Shown one piece after another: positions 7,844-15,112 of a stretch of DNA of 30,448 nucleotides. The notes under the pieces are model-generated. The model was not told the origin of the DNA, did no database searches, and saw only the letters and a list, made by a program, of their open reading frames with translations. Source of the DNA: a virus. The DNA lies in IMG/VR virus record IMGVR_UViG_3300049830_000130, positions 1 through 30,448 of that record. One strand, given 5' to 3'. Each line of letters starts with the position of its first letter. Within the stretch, counting starts at the first letter, position 1. The position numbers and the translations under genes are program-made.

Positions 7844-8290
7844 TTATTTCTCCGCCTTATCCTTGTTTGCAGCGGCCAGTTCCATTCCCATCTGCATCTG
7901 TGCACGAATTACTTCGTTCGCAGTAGGAATGAAATCGAACGCTACTAGTTCCAGTTCAGCCAGTCCGATATCATTTGCTAGTTGGCCCGGCAATGGTGGC
8001 TGTCTGCGGCGCACTTGCTGCTTATCTGCAAAGGACAGCAGCGTATCGTATTCACGAAGTACGAAAGTACAAATAAGAAAGCCCTCGCGAGTAGGATGCG
8101 GGGCAGTTGATTTGTACATAACGCCAGTTTTATTCTGGGTCGCGCGTACATTCCGGTATGCATGATCTTGATCTTTTTCCTTGTTAACTGCTTTCAGCAG
8201 TCTGGAAAGATAGATTGCAGGGACTTCAATGGGCACTCGCTTTCCAGGATTAGCCCGGATGCGTTCCCAGATAGGTTGATATGTGCGCAT
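7844..8290 (-). CDS. hypothetical protein, 148 aa
   Basis: The protein is basic at the N-terminus (YQPIWERIRANPGKRVPIEV) with a central mixed region (LLKAVNKEKDQDHAYR, EGFLICTFVLREYDTLLSFA), a basic patch (KQQVRRRQPP) and an Ala-rich C-terminal helix. DNA binding is possible from charge alone. No family is recognised. A GAAAGTGAAG stretch lies upstream of the ATG. It is the first gene after a 350-base gap with promoter-like and repeat sequences. Confidence 0.75.
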   Translation of the reverse strand: MRTYQPIWERIRANPGKRVPIEVPAIYLSRLLKAVNKEKDQDHAYRNVRATQNKTGVMYKSTAPHPTREGFLICTFVLREYDTLLSFADKQQVRRRQPPLPGQLANDIGLAELELVAFDFIPTANEVIRAQMQMGMELAAANKDKAEK

Positions 8291-8640
8291 CGCGCTTCAC
8301 TTTCTTTGGTAGGTATCGGGATCGAAGGGAGATACTCTTATAGGTGCATCCTGCCATACAGTATTATGCCATACAGTGTCCTGTATTTCTCGCACTCAGC
8401 AGTTCCGTATTTACGGCCTAATAAGCTAGTGGGCAGAATCCTGTATCTTTCTATCTCCGTTGATAAGGCACCAGACAGATAGGGCAGGACACACTTATAA
8501 GAGTGTACGTTTTTATGCAACTAGAACGTACAAACTAGGATTGGACAGTTTAGCGTCGTATCCAGGACGTCGATAACTCCGGTCGCAGTTCCCATCAGCT
8601 ATGCCTAGGGTCTAATAAGCTCGGCAGTTATCTAGCGGGA
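8291..8640 (-). other. 350-base non-coding region with short repeats and possible operators
   Basis: No convincing gene. It contains a direct repeat TGCCATACAGT (8352-8362, 8367-8377), CTAATAAGCT twice (8418-8427, 8612-8621), a CCGTA-TT-TACGG palindrome near 8406, and the inverted repeats ACACT-TATAAG-AGTGT (8491-8506) and GTACGTT...AACGTAC (8505-8531). TATAAG occurs on the minus strand at 8342-8337 and in the first inverted repeat, so a leftward promoter with operator is plausible. Confidence 0.5.
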
Positions 8641-9336
8641 TTAGAAGCCCAGAGCATCCGAAGTAATGACCGAATCTTCCGCCTTCAGTTCATCCGCCTT
8701 CTTGGTGAGGAACTCCAGAATCGGAGTGTACTCTTCCAGATCAGGCGTATTCGAGCCGACGAAAATGGCGATGGTTGCCATGAGGTTTTCGATAATCTTC
8801 TTGCGGTCCGGATTGCCAGTCAGCGGACGGAACTTTTGCACCAGCACAGAAACGCGAGCGGCGCACATTTCCGGAGTGGATTGCGAAAGAGCCGGCATAA
8901 CTGCAACGTAAGCCTTGGCGAACTTTTCCCAAAGTTCCTTAGCAATGCTGCTGACTCCGCGAATACCTTGCGGAACCTTGCTGATCGCATCGAACGTGAA
9001 CTTGTCCCAAGGAATGGTTTCTTGCGAAGCGTTCGGATTGTCCGAAACATAGCTTCGGACTTCGCCGATCACCACTTGCGCAGCGGCTTGTTGCAGCAGT
9101 TCGAATGCCTTCTTGCCATCAACAGTTTCTGCATTGCTGAGAATCTGGATCAGGCCTTGGTAGGACGGAACCGGAATCTCAACTTCAACTGCGGCGCGCT
9201 GGAAACCGGTGTCATCCTTGTTGAATCGGAAACGCTGCTTTTGCGGGAAAGTCAGGCCAGCAGTTTGGGCAGCTGCGAGCGGGACAACACTTGCGCTGGT
9301 ATCGGTGGCGGCTTGGTCGGTGGATTGGAGACCCAT
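8641..9336 (-). CDS. hypothetical protein, 231 aa, first gene after a strong promoter
   Basis: It starts MGLQSTDQAATD behind GAGGTAA. Residues 45 onward look folded: a strand-rich start (VEVEIPVPSYQGLIQIL), a helix (FELLQQAAAQVVIGEVRSYV), then an all-helical part (KELWEKFAKAYVAVMPAL, AARVSVLVQKFRPLTG, IIENLMATIAIFVG, EYTPILEFLTKKADEL) and an acidic tail ending DALGF. I know similar phage proteins, always of unknown function. The acidic tail with terminal Phe recalls SSB and T7 gp2.5 tails that recruit partners, but that is inference. Its own sigma70-like promoter suggests high expression. It is probably a distant paralogue of the protein at 15113-15766. Confidence 0.85.
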   Translation of the reverse strand: MGLQSTDQAATDTSASVVPLAAAQTAGLTFPQKQRFRFNKDDTGFQRAAVEVEIPVPSYQGLIQILSNAETVDGKKAFELLQQAAAQVVIGEVRSYVSDNPNASQETIPWDKFTFDAISKVPQGIRGVSSIAKELWEKFAKAYVAVMPALSQSTPEMCAARVSVLVQKFRPLTGNPDRKKIIENLMATIAIFVGSNTPDLEEYTPILEFLTKKADELKAEDSVITSDALGF

Positions 9337-9445
9337 TTGGAGTTACCTCGGTTGTTTGCACTTACGTGCGGGTTAGCTTGCGGATGCAAGTTTGAATTAC
9401 TGGTTGCTTTTCGCGAAAAGACTTGATTCGCAAACCAGAGATGCC

Positions 9446-9474
9446 AATGTAGCAGAGCCCTGGGCCGCTGTCAA
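9446..9474 (-). promoter_or_regulatory. sigma70-like promoter
   Basis: On the minus strand: a perfect -35 TTGACA (9474-9469), a 17-base spacer and -10 TACATT (9451-9446). Transcription would begin near 9439, about 100 bases before the start of the 231-residue gene. Confidence 0.8.
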
Positions 9475-9492
9475 GGGGGTCCACCCCTTTTT
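9473..9492 (+). terminator. hairpin with T run on the plus strand
   Basis: AAGGGG-GTCCA-CCCCTT followed by TTT has the shape of a rho-independent terminator on the plus strand, where no gene ends. On the minus strand it lies between the helicase stop (9507) and the -35 box, and its last two bases are part of that -35 box. It may weakly end helicase transcripts, stop antisense transcripts, or tune the promoter. Confidence 0.4.
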
Positions 9493-9506
9493 ATTAAGTG
9501 GCTTGT

Positions 9507-11297
9507 TTAGAGTTCATGGCTGTTCCCTAGGTTCTTGTCATCTACACCACTAACGTATTTGCCCTTGAAGTATTCAGCTTTCTCGGCGAGGCTGTTGCCT
9601 TTAATTCTCTGGCTCTCTATGCCGCGTTCGAAAGAATCTTTTTCGCATATGACCACAAGTTCTTCCCTGGCACGCGTGACAGCTGTATAGAGTAACTCCC
9701 TTTGTAGCATTCGATTATGCGATTGGTGAAACACCAAAAATACTCGTCTCCATTCCGAGCCCTGCGCTTTGTGGACCGTGAGCGCATAGCCGAGAATGGT
9801 ATTATTGATCTGGCCCGCTTTATCGAGGACAATTTCATTTTCGCTATCCGCTAGCTTAATAGTTACTCGGTGACTGGCTGCATGCACTCGGTCATCATCA
9901 GCAATTGCGGACTGTGCTAGCAGGAAATCGATATCTTCGAATTCAGCGTTCTCTACTCCCTCGTTCTCTTTGTTTCTTTGCGAGGAGATTTCCATGCCCC
10001 AGTAGGTTAGGGTTTTGCTGGCCGGGCGCACTAGCTTGCTTCCGCCGTATAGAGGATTCGGTTCGATCTTGGTAATGATCCCGTCATTGCGTTCATACAT
10101 GATCTTCTCGCCTACGCTGAAGTAGGCTTTATCGAATCCGGCCACCACTTCGTACACTTCGCGGCCGTGCTTGGTAGCAATGTACTGTGCAATGTATTTG
10201 TTCAGTTCATTGGTTCCTAGGCCCACGTTTTGTGGGATCAGGATCATGTCCTCTTCCGGATCGTATCCGCCGTTATCAAGTAGTTTCGGGAACAGTCCAA
10301 GATTCTTGGGATCATCCAGTTTACCCAGCACAGCAAGTGCGTGATCTGGGCTAATTGTTTTGGACCACGGCTTGATAACCAGCTGGCCCGGTACAATCAT
10401 TTCTTGGAGTTCACCCGGGCCGATTCTCTTTCCACTCAGAATCGAGTGTGCAAGACGGATAATTGGACTTTCAAGAGCCTGACGATATACCTCCGTGAGT
10501 TCGATTGTGCGAAGGGACTGTAGCTTGAAACCGAGAATAGCGGGCCCGAATACGGGAGGAAGTTGCTGGATATCACCCAAGAAGATTTCTTGGTGTGGAT
10601 GACAAAGCGCATTTTGTACCTGACGATAAAGATCAGTTCCGATCATACTGGATTCTTCGAAGATTACAGTATGGATGCTGGAACTGAGAGGATTAAGTTC
10701 ATTGCGACCGGGCCGGAATTCCATCTTCTTCTTTTCGCGGCCGGTGGCGGGATCGATTACTTCATAGAATACAGGTTCATATTCTAGCAGTTTGTGGATG
10801 GTGATACAGTTTCCGCGCATATCTTCCGGCATATTCTTACGGATATTGTTTACTGCGCGGCGCGTGTATGCACAGACGACGATACCGGGAGTATCTGCTT
10901 GTAGGTGTTTGTGGGTTGTATCGCTGTAGATGCCAGCAGTTCCGGAAAGGATCAGGGAGGAAACAACACCTTTCATGCAGGTAGTTTTACCGGTGCCTGC
11001 TGCACCAATTAGGATACAGTCTTCAGAACCTGCGGATGCTAGCTCTACAAATTGCTGTTGCTTGGTGTTGTATTCGATTACCTTTCCATGCCTGTCTGTT
11101 GCTGTTAGCGGCTCAGATGTAAGTGGGATTGGCGGCGCGCTGGATACTCCAACTTGCTTATTAAGTGCAGCAAGAGTGAAATTCGGGGATGCAGTCAGCA
11201 GTGGCGCCGGAGGTGCAGTTTGTATAGCAGTAGAAAGAGCTTGAGCGGCAATTACTCTTGCTCTGATTTCAGCTAGTTTGGACGAGTTCAGTCCCAT
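9507..11297 (-). CDS. SF1 DNA helicase, RecD/Dda type
   Basis: The protein has 596 residues. Motif I is GAAGTGKTT (98-106), motif II is FEESSM (213-218; EESS in place of the usual DE), motif III is GDIQQLPPV (241-249), motif IV-like is EVYRQ (269-273), motif V is LTVHKAQGSEW (506-516) and motif VI is LYTAVTRAREEL (536-547). This is the RecD2/Dda arrangement, a 5'-3' helicase used by phages in origin firing and recombination. Residues 1-70 are a disordered extension starting MGLNSSKLAEIRARV. The ATG directly follows the upstream stop (CTCTAAATG), with GGAG 8 bases before. It probably works with the polymerase and nuclease genes further down. Confidence 0.92.
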   Translation of the reverse strand: MGLNSSKLAEIRARVIAAQALSTAIQTAPPAPLLTASPNFTLAALNKQVGVSSAPPIPLTSEPLTATDRHGKVIEYNTKQQQFVELASAGSEDCILIGAAGTGKTTCMKGVVSSLILSGTAGIYSDTTHKHLQADTPGIVVCAYTRRAVNNIRKNMPEDMRGNCITIHKLLEYEPVFYEVIDPATGREKKKMEFRPGRNELNPLSSSIHTVIFEESSMIGTDLYRQVQNALCHPHQEIFLGDIQQLPPVFGPAILGFKLQSLRTIELTEVYRQALESPIIRLAHSILSGKRIGPGELQEMIVPGQLVIKPWSKTISPDHALAVLGKLDDPKNLGLFPKLLDNGGYDPEEDMILIPQNVGLGTNELNKYIAQYIATKHGREVYEVVAGFDKAYFSVGEKIMYERNDGIITKIEPNPLYGGSKLVRPASKTLTYWGMEISSQRNKENEGVENAEFEDIDFLLAQSAIADDDRVHAASHRVTIKLADSENEIVLDKAGQINNTILGYALTVHKAQGSEWRRVFLVFHQSHNRMLQRELLYTAVTRAREELVVICEKDSFERGIESQRIKGNSLAEKAEYFKGKYVSGVDDKNLGNSHEL

Positions 11298-11522
11298 TTA
11301 GAGTTCTCCGAGGGGTTCAAGTTCATGTTCGTAGAAATATAGCAATCGGTTTTCATCGTCCACTATGCATCCGTACACAGTATCCTTAATAGTAAGGTAC
11401 AGCTTAACTGGAAACAGGGAGATTACAACTACTAGGTCACCTACTTGAACTGTATGATATCCGGTTTTGGAGATGATAGTGCACACTACTCTGTGATAGA
11501 GTTTGTCTTGTTTGTTGCTCAT
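11298..11522 (-). CDS. hypothetical protein, 74 aa
   Basis: I chose the ATG at 11522 because the longer version would lie wholly over the next gene. The protein is rich in beta strands (LYHRVVCTIISK, TVQVGDLVVVISLFPVKLYL, VYGCIVDDENRLLYFYEHE) and could form a small barrel. No family is recognised. Its stop abuts the helicase ATG, implying translational coupling. Confidence 0.65.
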   Translation of the reverse strand: MSNKQDKLYHRVVCTIISKTGYHTVQVGDLVVVISLFPVKLYLTIKDTVYGCIVDDENRLLYFYEHELEPLGEL

Positions 11523-11526
11523 GATA

Positions 11527-11763
11527 TTACTTTCGTTGTGTTTGGTGCGGAGAAGTGGGTGCGGGCGCGGCAGAGAATGCAGAACATTCATCATGCCGGT
11601 TAACTTCCCGATCATGGAATGTGCAATTCATGTTGAATGTCCATCCGGGGACTTCTCGGCCATGTTCACATTCGCAGCATTCACGTTGAGTTCCCAGCAC
11701 TTGTGGGTGTATTTGAATTGTCTTCTTGGTTTTGGGAATGATGAAATTGCGTCCGGCCATCAT
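11527..11763 (-). CDS. Cys/His-rich small protein, possible zinc binder
   Basis: The protein has 78 residues. Its centre is ECCECEHGREVPGW, then MNCTFHDREVNRHDEC. The pattern CxC-x-H followed by C...H...H..C could bind one or two metal ions. The C-terminus is Pro/Ser-rich and looks disordered. The ATG overlaps the upstream TGA (ATGATG). No family is recognised; small zinc proteins at this position are often host-takeover factors, which here is only a guess. Confidence 0.7.
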   Translation of the reverse strand: MMAGRNFIIPKTKKTIQIHPQVLGTQRECCECEHGREVPGWTFNMNCTFHDREVNRHDECSAFSAAPAPTSPHQTQRK

Positions 11764-12107
11764 TCATCCCAGCCTTTCTTGCTGACTCGAACATTTACGA
11801 AACCGATGTTATCTTGCTTTCTCTTTCTGAAAGAACAGATAACGCGAGCGTTAGGATTGTCTCGCAGATAACAGTAATCTAGGTTATCAGCTAGAACAAT
11901 AATCCAGCTTTCATCTTGCACGCGAATGATTGCACCCTCTCTGTGGAAGAAGAAAGTAGCAGGCGTCCAGTGACGATGGAAGTATCGGATCAGTTCATGC
12001 TTGCTATCTACCAGATAGGGTTCAAATGCGAGTGCGCGGATTCCGATACTCGGCGGCACCGGCTCTGCTGGATATTGTCTTTGTGTGTGAGTGTAGTTAT
12101 CAGCCAT
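11760..12107 (-). CDS. hypothetical protein, 115 aa
   Basis: The ATG at 12107 follows GAGAGGATA and lies 7 bases inside the end of the 351-residue gene. After a Gln/Pro-rich N-terminus (THTQRQYPAEPVPP) comes a strand-rich, aromatic part (FEPYLVDSKHELIRYFHRHW, ATFFFHREGAIIRVQDESWI) and a basic C-terminus (SFRKRKQDN). No family is recognised. It is probably cytoplasmic, as there is no signal or membrane segment. Confidence 0.75.
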   Translation of the reverse strand: MADNYTHTQRQYPAEPVPPSIGIRALAFEPYLVDSKHELIRYFHRHWTPATFFFHREGAIIRVQDESWIIVLADNLDYCYLRDNPNARVICSFRKRKQDNIGFVNVRVSKKGWDE

Positions 12108-13155
12108 TATCCTCTCCCGCAGCGGCAGATTCAGTGGCACGCGCACTGAGAATGCTAGCGGCTGCATCATAACGAATCTTCGCTTTCAGATATTCCATCA
12201 TCGTAGAATATTGTGAGCGCAGTGGAAGTGTAGCAGGCGCTGCAGCCACGATTGCATCCAAGTTTGCAGCGTATGCATTCTCTTCAGTTTCCGGGGCGGC
12301 AGGTGCGTCTGGTGCGAAGTTCCAGATAAGTGGATTGGACTTCTTAACTCCCAATCCGCTGATATCCCCTAGGAATCCAGCCAGATATGACTTAGCTTCC
12401 CGCAGTACTAGTAGCAGTTTGTGATGGTGGATAGTACCGGGATCAATATTTTCCTCGCAGTGCTCCACTACTTCCTGCAAGTCTTTGTTATTGATGCTGA
12501 AGAATTGTTTCTTAGCGGCCGCGATGATTATGTTCTTCCAGTAATCCTCAATCGGGATTTGCAGGCCATCCACAAGTGCAGTACCGCGCGGGAAGTTACC
12601 TGCCAGCGATGCCCAGTCTGCAAGATCGCGAGCATAGTACGAAACATCATGCTGGCTGGACTTAATCATGCGTTCCAGTGCGAGTTCCCGCAAAGATAGC
12701 TTCTTCACATTTGCTGCGAAGCTGTAATTATCCTTGAAATCTTCATAGTTATCGAACCATGATTGAATCCAGTATTTCGCATTCTCCATATTGCAGCTAT
12801 CTGCATTAATGGCAACTGCCGCGAATACTTCCCCGGGCGCATTGATACTGTTCATGCGGCTCAGTGCAACCATCAGGCGTTCCATGCAGTTAGCTACTAC
12901 TGCATCACTGGGGCCGGGAGTGTAGCGAGCTGCTGTTCGGAAATACACTCGATTGGATGATTTGAGGAGTGCAGTGAATAGCAGATAGGAATCGGTGGGA
13001 GTTAGTTCTCCGGATGCCCACTTGCGTGCGAATGTGAATAGTGTTCGCTGTGGTGCATCGAAGATGGGATGATGGGATTCCCGGGAAGTGAGAGAGAGCG
13101 GGAAATGATTTGTGTGGCAGTCTAGGCCACTGTATGCACATATGAAATGTGTCAT
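12100..13155 (-). CDS. hypothetical protein, 351 aa
   Basis: It starts at 13155 behind AGGAATCCCA. The N-terminus (MTHFICAYSGLDC) has a Cys pair, possibly with H14 and H17 (CHTNH), suggesting a small metal site. The rest is mainly helical with many aromatics (KYWIQSWFDNYEDFKDNY, YYARDLADWASLAGNFPRG, SLRELALERMIKSSQHD), then an Ala/Pro-rich linker and a final helix (YSTMMEYLKAKIRYDAAASI). It resembles large unknown early proteins of other phages in layout, but I cannot assign a family. It follows a small gene and is followed by an 8-base overlap with the next. Confidence 0.8.
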   Translation of the reverse strand: MTHFICAYSGLDCHTNHFPLSLTSRESHHPIFDAPQRTLFTFARKWASGELTPTDSYLLFTALLKSSNRVYFRTAARYTPGPSDAVVANCMERLMVALSRMNSINAPGEVFAAVAINADSCNMENAKYWIQSWFDNYEDFKDNYSFAANVKKLSLRELALERMIKSSQHDVSYYARDLADWASLAGNFPRGTALVDGLQIPIEDYWKNIIIAAAKKQFFSINNKDLQEVVEHCEENIDPGTIHHHKLLLVLREAKSYLAGFLGDISGLGVKKSNPLIWNFAPDAPAAPETEENAYAANLDAIVAAAPATLPLRSQYSTMMEYLKAKIRYDAAASILSARATESAAAGEDNG

Positions 13156-13190
13156 TGGGATTCCTTTTGAAACTCTGTATGCTAGCGGAG

Positions 13191-13346
13191 CTAGTCTGGG
13201 CAGTAAATAAGGCGGGAGATAACTGCATCTCCGAAATCATCCATCACATACCATGCATTTCCGCAGTGCTGATATTGAAATCCAGCACAGTTATAGTGAT
13301 ATGTAGGTGGCATGTAGTCGTAACTGTAGCGAGCGAATCGCAGCAT
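13191..13346 (-). CDS. small protein, 51 aa, aromatic- and Cys-rich
   Basis: Read directly from the reverse strand: ATG at 13346 with GGAG 7 bases upstream, TAG at 13191. The protein starts MLRFARYSYDYMPPTYHYN and continues with CAGF, QHCGNAWYVMDDFGDAV and a C-terminal YCPD. It is rich in Tyr and has three Cys. It fills an otherwise empty gap on the coding strand and has good initiation signals, so it is probably real. No family is recognised. It lies just after a large hairpin that could control it. Confidence 0.6.
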   Translation of the reverse strand: MLRFARYSYDYMPPTYHYNCAGFQYQHCGNAWYVMDDFGDAVISRLIYCPD

Positions 13347-13387
13347 GATTGAATCTCCACGGGTTGTGGTGCGGTAGGAACTAGGTA

Positions 13388-13444
13388 GGGTTCTCGGTTA
13401 TTGTGCTCGTCTAGGTATTGCGGGGAGCACAATAGAGAGAACCC
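13388..13444 (-). repeat. long inverted repeat forming a large RNA hairpin
   Basis: Arms GGGTTCTC + TATTGTGCTC and GAGCACAATA + GAGAACCC pair over 18 bp with one small internal loop (TC against ACC) around a 16-base loop. In the leftward transcript it lies between the 81-residue and 51-residue genes, and its first arm shares three G residues with the terminator stem just before it. Confidence 0.7.
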
Positions 13445-13459
13445 GCACTGTGGCGGGCT
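13434..13459 (-). terminator. rho-independent terminator (possible attenuator)
   Basis: On the minus strand, AGCCCGC and GCGGGTT form a 7-bp stem with loop CACAGT, followed by TTCTCTCT. It lies just after the 81-residue gene. Because it overlaps the start of the larger hairpin (13388-13444), the two structures may compete. Confidence 0.55.
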
Positions 13460-13465
13460 TGTTAT

Positions 13466-13711
13466 TTATTCCATGGGATCAGGCTCAACAGTGTTCAGGC
13501 GGATTTTGTAATACATGTATTCATCATGCAGATTCTTGATTTCATCGAATGCTACGGGGTCAGTGAATACTTCCACTCGGATTGGGGTAGATTCCCATTC
13601 ACAACGCCACTCTTCCGTGCGGGCTGATGGGAATGCATCTGTGATCCACTCTTCCGTATGCGGCGCAGCGCGGTGGATACGCTTAATTGTGTAGAGATTA
13701 AGTGTGGTCAT
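13466..13711 (-). CDS. hypothetical protein, 81 aa
   Basis: It starts MTTLNLYTIKRIHRAAPH behind AGGAG; the ATG overlaps the previous stop (ATGA). Features are EEWITDAFPSARTEEW, a strand IRVEVFTD and a helical C-terminus (FDEIKNLHDEYMYYKIR). The protein is acidic overall. No family is recognised. Confidence 0.75.
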   Translation of the reverse strand: MTTLNLYTIKRIHRAAPHTEEWITDAFPSARTEEWRCEWESTPIRVEVFTDPVAFDEIKNLHDEYMYYKIRLNTVEPDPME

Positions 13712-13878
13712 TGCTGTTCTCCTGCCTGCGCAGCATCGATATTACTTTCCACTGCTGCAATCCCATCATTGAGTGCGATCAGTTGCTCATACTTGGCAAC
13801 ACTGAATCCTGCAATGAATGCTGCACTGAGTGTGCATGCGATTGCGATTGCGAGATATAGGGTAGTACGGATATTCAT
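13708..13878 (-). CDS. small single-pass membrane protein, 56 aa
   Basis: Read directly from the reverse strand: ATG at 13878 with AAAGGAA upstream, TGA at 13708-13710 overlapping the next ATG. After MNIRTT comes a hydrophobic segment (LYLAIAIACTLSAAFIAGF, about residues 7-25), then a short cytoplasmic or periplasmic tail (KYEQLIALNDGIAAVE). One transmembrane helix with a positive N-terminus is predicted. Both its start and stop overlap neighbouring genes by 4 bases or fewer, which strongly supports a real gene. It could be a small inner-membrane early protein; a lysis role is not supported by context. Confidence 0.75.
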   Translation of the reverse strand: MNIRTTLYLAIAIACTLSAAFIAGFSVAKYEQLIALNDGIAAVESNIDAAQAGEQQ

Positions 13879-14330
13879 TGCGGTTCCTTTCGATTGGGGA
13901 AGTGTGGAGTGTGCGGCGTAGCGCCTTCACTGTCAAAATTAAATTCGGGATCGATGAATGGATCAGGCAATTTCTTACCAGCATCTTCAGCTGCCTGTGC
14001 TGCTTTCTGTGCTGCATCCATCTTTGCCCAGAATGCTGGGTCATTATCCATTGCTGCAATTTGCGTAGCTGCATCTACAGTACTAGGACTAGAACTAAAA
14101 CCTAGCCCCTCACTGCTAAATTTCCTGGGGCGCGGTCCTTTCACAACTAGATCAACAGTTGCAGTGCCTTCTTCCGCTTCAATTAGTTTCTTCCGCAGAG
14201 TAACTCGCGCGGTACTGAGTGCAGGTGTTATTTCACTTGGGTCAAGATTACTGGGTTCCGTGAGTTCCAACAATGCTGCAATCTCATAACCACTGAGATA
14301 CAGTCTGTATTTTTCAGTCATGCCGGCCAT
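13875..14330 (-). CDS. hypothetical protein, 151 aa, internal LGF motif
   Basis: The N-terminal part looks folded (KYRLYLSGYEIAALLELTE, ALSTARVTLRKKLIEAEEG, VDLVVKGPRPRKF), followed by a disordered part with SEGLGFSSSP (about 73-82), an Ala-rich helix (WAKMDAAQKAAQAAEDAGKK) and a His/Pro-rich tail. The ATG at 14330 has GGGGAG upstream and overlaps the previous stop (TAATG). The function is unknown. The LGF motif is shared with five other proteins of this window. Confidence 0.75.
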   Translation of the reverse strand: MAGMTEKYRLYLSGYEIAALLELTEPSNLDPSEITPALSTARVTLRKKLIEAEEGTATVDLVVKGPRPRKFSSEGLGFSSSPSTVDAATQIAAMDNDPAFWAKMDAAQKAAQAAEDAGKKLPDPFIDPEFNFDSEGATPHTPHFPNRKEPQ

Positions 14331-14632
14331 TACAGATTCTCCCCTCGCAGAATATGCAATTCATCCCTAGCTTTTTGAATCTCTGCCTCGCTAGGATCAT
14401 AATAGTGATATGAAATCCAAGCAGGATGCAACAAGTATCTGGCACAGTCTTGAGTTATCTCACAAAAGTGCATCAGCTCAATTGCATACTGATAAACACG
14501 AGTGTTGTTAACTGTCTGACCTGCCCGCTTGAGTCGGCCGGCGATTGCATCGTAATAGATTCGTTCCATATAATAACTCTTGCTATTATATGTGATTTGA
14601 ACGAATTTAACTTGATTAATAATAAGTGCCAT
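14330..14632 (-). CDS. hypothetical protein, 100 aa, first gene of a promoter
   Basis: I chose the ATG at 14632 (GGAAAG upstream). A longer version starting at 14668 would begin almost on the predicted transcription start. The protein starts MALIINQVKFVQITYNSKSY, contains a helix with RLKRAGQTVNNTRVYQYAIE, the Cys-containing HFCEITQDCARYLLHPAW, and ends with ARDELHILRGENL. No family is recognised. It heads the transcript that runs through the small genes to the 51-residue gene and beyond. Confidence 0.75.
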   Translation of the reverse strand: MALIINQVKFVQITYNSKSYYMERIYYDAIAGRLKRAGQTVNNTRVYQYAIELMHFCEITQDCARYLLHPAWISYHYYDPSEAEIQKARDELHILRGENL

Positions 14633-14672
14633 GATTTTCTTTCCGCGCGCGGGCGCTGTGGGTTGCATGACC

Positions 14673-14702
14673 CTTATAGCCCGTGCGGCCTGTGCCTGTC
14701 AA
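14673..14702 (-). promoter_or_regulatory. sigma70-like promoter
   Basis: On the minus strand: a perfect -35 TTGACA (14702-14697), an 18-base spacer and -10 TATAAG (14678-14673). Initiation near 14666 leaves a leader of about 34 bases before the ATG at 14632. Like the promoter near 9460, it reads TTGACAG followed by a very GC-rich spacer. Confidence 0.8.
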
Positions 14703-14877
14703 GCCCCTGTCGGTCACCGGGTGGCACCCCCACCCCTTGAGGGGTATAGCTACATTGTTTAGTATCTGCTACACAGTAGCACTCTGCACACCAGTTAGCA
14801 TCTATATCAGGTAACTAGTGTAGTATAGTTCTAAGCGTATTTTTAGGGGGTGCTTAAAATAAACAAAAATCATTAAA

Positions 14878-14977
14878 TACATTCTTTATTCTCTTTAACT
14901 CTTTTTTAGCTACCCCCCTCGCGTAGCGAGTAGTATTGAGAGGGATAGTAAGTGGAATAAAGGGAATAAAGAATGTA
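14878..14977. repeat. 100-base element with 20-bp inverted arms
   Basis: The left arm TACATTCTTTATTCTCTTTA (14878-14897) and right arm (14958-14977) are inverted copies with one difference (T/C, still a G-U pair in RNA). The 60-base centre holds a tight CTCGC-GTA-GCGAG hairpin and CCCTC/GAGGG pairing. It lacks a T tract at its end, so it is not a simple terminator. Confidence 0.8.
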
Positions 14978-15026
14978 GCCTATGCCCTGAGGGGGTGGGG
15001 TACCGCACGGTGCGTAGGCACGGCTC

Positions 15027-15072
15027 ACGTGGGCACAGGCCATGCAGGCCACACAGGCTACGCATCCCACGT
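15027..15072. repeat. three 9-bp iteron-like repeats framed by inverted 7-mers
   Basis: CACAGGCCA, TGCAGGCCA and CACAGGCTA follow each other at 15034-15060. They are bounded by ACGTGGG (15027-15033) and its inverted copy CCCACGT (15066-15072). Confidence 0.65.
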
Positions 15073-15112
15073 AACCCGTACAACCTGCAGGCCTCACACA
15101 AGCGCAGTGAAA

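Larger units (their letters stand above)
14703..15112. other. 410-base non-coding region, candidate replication origin
   Basis: No plausible gene. From left to right it contains a CCCCTTGAGGGG palindrome (about 14733-14744), a TGCTAC-ACA-GTAGCA hairpin (14767-14781), an AT-rich stretch (about 14845-14910), the 100-base inverted-repeat element (14878-14977) and iteron-like 9-mers with flanking inverted repeats (15027-15072). AT-rich DNA beside iterons and a large palindrome fits an origin. No initiator protein is identified. Confidence 0.45.

Noticed and set aside
8338-8520. 60-aa minus-strand frame in the repeat-rich gap
   Set aside because: It starts with TTG without an SD, and its repeated residues come from the short DNA repeats.
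14906-15101. Two Cys-rich 63-aa minus-strand frames
   Set aside because: They are produced by the GGCC-rich repeats and have no start signals.
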